This document shows positions 58,233 through 64,000 of a DNA stretch of 64,000 nt, in pieces. Within the stretch, counting starts at the first letter, position 1. Every line of letters starts with the position of its first letter. The position numbers and the translations under genes were made by a program. This stretch comes from Mesocentrotus franciscanus (taxonomy: Eukaryota > Echinodermata > Echinoidea > Camarodonta > Strongylocentrotidae), in NCBI GenBank assembly GCA_037976565.1, contig CP137666.1:55918740-55982739 (forward strand), in the 5' to 3' direction. The notes beneath the pieces are model-generated. The model saw only the letters and a list, made by a program, of their open reading frames with translations, was not told the origin of the DNA and did not search any database.

Positions 58233-58441
58233 CATAGGCGTAGCCAGGGGCACAAGGGCCACTCGCACCCCGTTCATCTGCCAAAAACAATCATCCACGG
58301 AACTTTGGTGGTCAAGACCGTTACCTTATACCCCTTCACGGTACACCTTTACCCCTACCCCCTATACCTAAGGTCCTCAACCCCCCCTCCAAAAAAAAAG
58401 TGCCCCTCCCCCACCGTTCAACAAGTCTGGCTATGCCGGTG
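58233..58441. mobile_element. hAT-like MITE, 209 bp
   Basis: CATAGGCGTAGCCAGGGGC at the left faces GTCTGGCTATGCCGGTG at the right. Flanks GGTAAATG and GGTATAAATG are similar but not an exact 8-bp duplication. The interior is C-rich. Confidence 0.6.
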
Positions 58442-58532
58442 GGTATAAATGACAGTTAAACATGAATATTGCACTAATGGGTCATCTGCTGGGTTTGACA
58501 TGCTGAATGAAACATGCAGAGAGAGGGACCTG

Positions 58533-58610
58533 GGGTGTTTCATCAACTATAATTGATTTCTATCTTAAAAATCAATTTTAAGATCAATTTTATGGCTTGA
58601 TGAAACACCC
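58533..58610. repeat. 78-bp palindromic MITE
   Basis: GGGTGTTTCATCAA and TTGATGAAACACCC are perfect inverted ends; the interior (AAAATCAATTTTAAGATCAA) is itself nearly palindromic. Its end sequence is shared with the repeat at 57561. Confidence 0.8.
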
Positions 58611-60959
58611 TCTGGCAGAGGCCAACGACATGGCTCTTGCATTAATTTCCTAGATGCAAAACATGCAGTAATGTGATGACTAGAAAATTGATGATGATTT
58701 TTTTATAAATAATTCACTATCCCCATTCTCAGAACTAATGATGTGAACCTTTGTATTAAGTGCAGTAGAGTACATGTATTAATGTAGTAGCTACATGCGC
58801 TAAATAATCATTATTATCATAAACTTTGTAAGGTAGTATACCGGCACAATGTAACTGATATATTATAATTGAAACATCTTCTTTCAAATAATCAGATAGA
58901 CACTATATTATATAGTGTAGAACCTCTGAGTCTGAGAAATAACACCCATAACCCATTCCAAATAATTGTGCTTCTCGTGCTATTTTGTGAAATATTGGAT
59001 TGTATCAGGTTTTAGTTGACGCAGGCTTGCTATTTTCAGCTTCAATTCGATCTTTATAATATGTATTCCACACCGTATGGTACCGGTTAACTTTTTGGGG
59101 ATGTACGTTGTTTATTATGTCATAATACTGCACAGGAAATAAATTGATATATAACACATACACGTTTGGATTTGAATGTTAATTGAATTGACGAGTTAAA
59201 AGCATAGTGGTGCCATGAGTTGTAACACTTGTATATAGAGCATAATATTATGAGAGAAAACGGGTGTGAGGTAATATTGTTGTATGACTGTTTGGAGTCA
59301 GAAGGTCACATATACTTTAACACATAGTTAACACCCTTCTGGCTTCAAACACATTTTCTTTTTAATGATGTAACCATGCTTTTAACGTCAGTTTGCAGGA
59401 AGGCAGAAAATATGACAGCTTCGGGATTTAAAGATCCAAATATAACAGTTAAATTTTCGTGCAATGTCTGGTTTTCATAATAATAATAGTGCCATATCAC
59501 AAACACTTTTATTCCCTTTTAAAATCATGGGCCTAAGTAGATACAATATCGTCCGTGCATTCTGTAAAACATTTTATTTACAAAAAGTAATCAAATATAA
59601 TTGTTTGTAAAGGCATGTGGTAATTGCGTAGAAAAAATAATCACCTGTCATATTTCCGTGTTTTCAAGTGTGAGGTCAAAAAGTGGATAAGGAGGCTAGG
59701 CTGATTGTGAAAAATATATGGCACATGTGTTTTTAACTGTAAAGACTAAGATATTTAAAGGGACTGTTTAGTTAGATATTACATATTTTTACTCACACGT
59801 TATATAAGGCTGTGAGTGGGGAAGAACTGCGTTTGCTCGCAAAATTTGATCATGTTGATACTTGGCAAAAAATGTCAGCCGACCCCGGAGAAATTATATG
59901 CCCGTATGCCTATAATTTACACAAAGAATATGTACACGGATGGAGAAAACATGAATATTGGTGATACTAATAGTTTGAGGAGGAGTGAGAAAATGAGAAG
60001 GGAAGGAGACTAAGAGGAAGAGAAGAAGGAAGAGAGAAGAAGTGATGAGAGAGATACGGGGACAGCATTAGCGGAAAACTGAAAAATGTTGACGGGGCAC
60101 GGGGGTTAAGAGGGGCTTATGCCCTTAACTTTTTTCAAAGATCTCGAAAAGGTACCCCTTCGTAATGAATAAATCCCCTCCCACGTGAGAACTAAGTTGT
60201 TCCCTGCTTGACGTAAGACCCTTTCTTCATCTAATTCATCATTGTTTTATATATACCCCCATCATAAAAAAGACGGATGCCCTTTCTATAAAAGATAGGA
60301 TGCCAGTTTCTCTAAGTTTACATCGGTCCATTATGTCGATTGTAATACAGAAATAACCTAATAAGTAATAACTAAGCCAAATATGGCTTTTCGACATTGA
60401 TGCTTGATTTTTTATGCCCCTGTTTTCTCAATTTTATCTACGATCGAGTGCCATCAGGCATGGTCCTATAGCATCGCTGGATTAAAGTAAAGTAAAGTAT
60501 GACTGCATAAGTGACAATTTCAGATGGCGATTCCACCTGGTTTTTGTCTTTATATATACCGCTTTTTTAAACAGTGCCCTTTTTGACGATAACACTATCC
60601 TCAGCTCCTTTGATAAAATTTCCACCTATCCTGTGTATAGGGAGAGAGATAAGAAGAGAGAAAGAGAGCGAGAGAGATCATGAGAAAGAAAGAAATAAGG
60701 GGGAGGGGTACGTGCATCTCCCTTTCCTTTGATGTCTGTTTTTTGTCCGACTCTCTTTTCAACTATTCGTTTTTGGGCTATGCATGCATTTTATTTTATT
60801 CACGACTCACGAGACAAGTAGAAATAAGATCCCACCAGACCTGAAATTATGAAATGGCAGTATTTGTATATCCTGCCATTTTTGTAGACACCCTCCCACC
60901 CCGCCCCCGGTGCAACACAGTAAGTATACCGTGCATGCAACACAGACTCGACTTTCAAC

Positions 60960-61040
60960 ATGGCGAAATCCGTAGGAACCGGAATTCTGAGGAGAGTTGC
61001 TAATTTTGCTGTTTTCAATGGAAAAGGAGGTCTTTTCAGG
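60960..61040 (+). CDS. Unrecognised gene exon 1
   Basis: 27 codons from ATG to TTCAGG|GTATGT. The peptide contains two Arg-rich turns (ILRRV and GGLFR) and no acidic residue. Confidence 0.6.
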
Positions 61041-63221
61041 GTATGTTGTAATATTTAGCCATTTTTATCAGTACTATCTTATTGATACAGTATGTAAGTG
61101 AATGAAATGTCTGAAATTAAGGGTAATTGAAGGAATCTATAATAAAAATAATCGCACAGTCCCACATGCATGAAGTTATGTAAGTTCTATTAGATCTAGT
61201 ATATTAGAATAAGTAACATGTTCTCATACAAATATGGTAATATAGAGCACAGTGTATGATTTACCGACATATGCTATTTGTAAAGAATAAAAAGAAGAAA
61301 ACTCACTTATTTCTTCTTTACTAACCCAATAAAAGATGATATAGCTAGCAGTAGCAGCGGTTGCCGGTTGTATACTAGAATAGTCTATTAGCCTACTAGA
61401 CTATAGTTTATACTATTATTATTAACTACATGTATAGACTTTATAGTATAGACACACATACTGACATAGACATAAATAACCGTCTGGTATGGGTCATTCT
61501 TTAATAAAACTGACATTTGTTGACATTCCCCAAACACAGACGGTAACCCATACGGCTCGCACAGGGGGTAGAGATTGAGCCGATTCTGAACCACTTTTGG
61601 CAAAGAAACTTTCTCCCCCGATTTTCTATATTTTAATTTAGATCTAATTTTCTGATTTATAAATCAGATAGAAAAGAACTAGACCTAGATCTTTGTATAT
61701 TTTTCTCCTATGTACAGTTATCAAAGTTTGATTACCTATTTCCAAATGCGAAATTTACGGACTTACTTTATACGAGTTCTCCAATTTCTATATCAGAACC
61801 AGTGAAAAGATACATTCATGCATTCAAACTGGTAATCTATGACATGAACTGGCCGATATGTTTCCGGGTCAACTTGCCAAAACAAAGCCAATGGCCAATC
61901 AGAGCCCTCGTTTGATATTGGGTTTATGAATATTCATATATCACTGGGTCAAGCCTTCTCGGATTAATCATTAATTTAGGATCTAAATGAGCAAGCTATC
62001 GTAAGTCAAAGTAGATATTTCTGTGTTATTATTAATTTTCAATAAGATTCAGTGTAATATTGCAGCCAAAGTGGATATATGAAGATGTAAAGAGTGAAAA
62101 AAACTTGTTGCATATTTCATTCATCTCGGTCTGGCCGAACCGAACCATTCCTTCCACACACTACCCATAGGACGTACTTCAGTCTATGTATAGAGGCGGT
62201 CAGAGGAGCAAGATGTAATCTCAGCGGAACAACCGCCGATATGAGAGACTGAAGCTTTCGGTCTAGGACACACATAGCATAGCTGCATTACTATCCTGGC
62301 TGTGTATTAAAACCTGTTCTATTGATTCTCAACATTTCAAACACCACTGTACAAAACTCAACTGATTTCACTCAAAATCGGTAATTTAGTGACAATTGAT
62401 GACACATAAATAGCAGTAAAATACAATTTTTTCAACTCACCAATGTTAGAAAGAATATTTTAAAAATTAAAATCGTGAGTCTACTGTCCAATTTGCTTAC
62501 AGCCACATCGGCATCATTGTGTGCATTTGTGTGTTATTTGTGTATTGACTATTCATGTGTGCAATTGCTGCCTATTAGCACGTAGTGCAGCGCTAGAGGT
62601 CAATACGCATTAGCATCGACTCTCTATGCTTTGCTGGAGTGACTATAGAGGGTCTAGTAATGAGTTTTGAGAATCGATATACATAGAGGGTGTCTTAAAT
62701 CTTGTTTTATCACTCACAAAGTATCGTAATGCTGCTATGAATGAGATGAGATCTATATCCGAAGATCTTTCCAATCCATGTGAATTAAATAGTAGAAATA
62801 AATAGTACATAGTCTAGGTCTACTACAGAATAGCAAGATACAACAAATAATGAATTGCAAGTATAAGAGAAGAAAAGAAAACAATGTCGCATTATGTAAA
62901 TGGATATGGGTTTTAAAAAAGGAGAACACATGTAAACAACATGAATCTGCAGAGGGTGCTGTGCAAATGAATACAATTTAAATGATGCTTGCAACTTCTA
63001 AAAACAATTAAGGGTGGCTAGTTATCATGGATCTGATTTTGATTGAAAAGAATCAATGTATACTATATAGAGTTATAATAAGTGTTATAATGATTGTTCA
63101 TCTGATCTACCGGTATTCAGTTTTTTTCTTCTGCTTCCAAAAGATTTGTTTTCTTCTCATGAACCTACAGGTTGCTACTCCCTCTCTGTATGAAGAAAGG
63201 AAACAATGCATGAGCACAGGG
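60960..63221 (+). CDS. Unrecognised gene, 5' part (possible mitochondrial protein)
   Basis: Exon 1 is 60960-61040 and exon 2 is 63171-63221, both phase 0. The ATG has good context (TTCAACATGGCG) and the peptide begins MAKSVGTGILRRVANFAV: basic, hydroxylated, no acidic residues in the first 27, as in a mitochondrial presequence. Exon 2 adds VATPSLYEERKQCMSTG. A weak resemblance in pattern to the N-terminus of NDUFV3 (complex I accessory subunit) was considered but cannot be supported from this much sequence. The rest lies beyond the window or in exons I cannot place. Confidence 0.55.
61041..63170 (+). other. Intron 1 of the 60960 gene
   Basis: AT-rich. 61870-61920 has two close CCAAT motifs (GCCAATGGCCAATCAGAG). 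62120-62260 and 62580-62690 are GC-richer but show no gene. Confidence 0.6.
63171..63221 (+). CDS. Unrecognised gene exon 2
   Basis: Acceptor TGAACCTACAG, donor CAGGG|GTAAGT (ideal). 17 codons in phase 0. Joining to exon 1 keeps the frame. Confidence 0.6.
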
Positions 63222-64000
63222 GTAAGTTCTCTAAAGGAAATTCAGTCTCCAAAATAAAGGACGATTATCCACTGATAGTTGTTTTGGTGGAAGCAGAATA
63301 ATCAGAGAGATTTATGAAGGTTTCAGCTTTATCAGACAAAGAATGAGGAAGTTATGACTTTGTTAAGGATAAGATGACTAATGACATGGGAAATCCTTTT
63401 GGAAGTACAGTGTCAGGGAGAATAAGAACATGTAAGAGTGTTACAATGAATTGGAGAGTTGTCCCACTAACACAAATCACCATGACTGAATTGAAAATGG
63501 GAGGTTTGTCATAAACACTAGGAATCGCGACTTTGCGATACGTAACTTTCTAATTTGTTTCTCTGAATTTTCTGTTTTCATTCAGGCTAACTCTCCATGA
63601 AAGGTCAATAAGAGAAAGAGAAATCAACCATACTAGATTTTATTTTTGCCATTTATTATCTTTCTATCTTATCAATCAATCTATCTATCTTTCATTTTAT
63701 TAACATGCTCATTGATTTCTGTATTTAGTAAGTTGAAATTGAATCATGTTAGCTCATAGAGGCTTTTAGTATAAGTGCTGACTGCTGACATCACAGTTAG
63801 TAACTGAAAGGAAAACTGTCTTCACATTTCATGCTTGTACATATTTTGACTTCTGAGCTGTTGTACTTGTTATATAATGCACTATTGAATACATTTTATC
63901 AAAGACATTAGTTTAGTTTGATGAAGCTCTTCATATGATTCAAATTTTTACCCTTTTCAGGTATCTGTAACAGAAAAGGTGATATTGTGTTATAAGTAGG
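63222..64000 (+). other. Downstream part of the 60960 gene, exons unresolved
   Basis: Two possible acceptors continue in frame: TTTTCATTCAG at 63585, giving ANSP and a stop (48-residue protein), and CCCTTTTCAG at 63960, giving VSVTEK and then either a weak donor (GTGATA) or a stop at about 63997. Neither can be chosen from this window. Confidence 0.35.

Larger units (their letters stand above)
56416..60959. other. SOD 3' UTR and interval to the next gene
   Basis: AT-rich. Contains repeats at 56636-56799, 57561-57850, 58233-58441 and 58533-58610. From about 58700 to 60900 only short microsatellite-like patches occur (GA-rich near 60640-60690; TAAAG tandem near 60483-60500, possibly a retroelement tail). 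No gene is supported. Confidence 0.7.

Overview
The window is animal nuclear DNA: AT-rich, intron-rich, with GT-AG splice sites, dense (GA/CT)n, (AAT)n and (GATA)n microsatellites, many short inverted-repeat transposons, and LINE-type 3' tails of kinds common in marine invertebrates. I infer a deuterostome, most likely an echinoderm and probably a sea urchin. The species cannot be fixed from the sequence alone.

Three genes can be assembled, all on the + strand. (1) A TMEM26 homologue, six coding exons from 980 to 34478, 466 residues, with all splice phases agreeing and a first intron of about 25 kb. (2) A secreted Cu/Zn superoxide dismutase from 38483 to 56415. It has a signal-peptide exon, a 14 kb first interval, and four catalytic exons that carry every metal ligand. 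Inside the 14 kb interval lies a 150-nt open segment (49454-49603) with splice sites on both sides and phase 1 at both ends. It encodes a near-ideal leucine-heptad coiled coil flanked by cysteines. Spliced in, it gives a 237-residue secreted SOD with an N-terminal oligomerisation helix, the same general plan as vertebrate SOD3. (3) The 5' part of a gene starting at 60960, which I do not recognise; its N-terminus resembles a mitochondrial presequence.

The rest is intron and intergenic DNA filled with small mobile elements. Two MITE families have four copies each in this window: family A (termini like CGATCGCAAAGACTTTCGA) and family B (termini like GTTGCACACGAGGCGTCAT). There are hAT-like MITEs, one with a perfect 8-bp target duplication at 3981-4231. 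A 454-bp element at 46544-46997 has a perfect 7-bp duplication. Several fold-back elements are present. Two related elements in opposite orientation (about 15590-16560 and 23720-24260) share flanks and stem-loops; one keeps an intact first exon resembling the N-terminus of DUF3504/Crypton-type recombinase proteins. Tandem repeats include ten 39-bp units between the first two genes.

Layout: 1-979 upstream of TMEM26; 980-34478 TMEM26; 34479-38482 intergenic, with the 39-bp minisatellite and a MITE; 38483-56415 SOD; 56416-60959 SOD 3' region and intergenic repeats; 60960-64000 start of the third gene. The three genes show no functional link beyond being neighbours.
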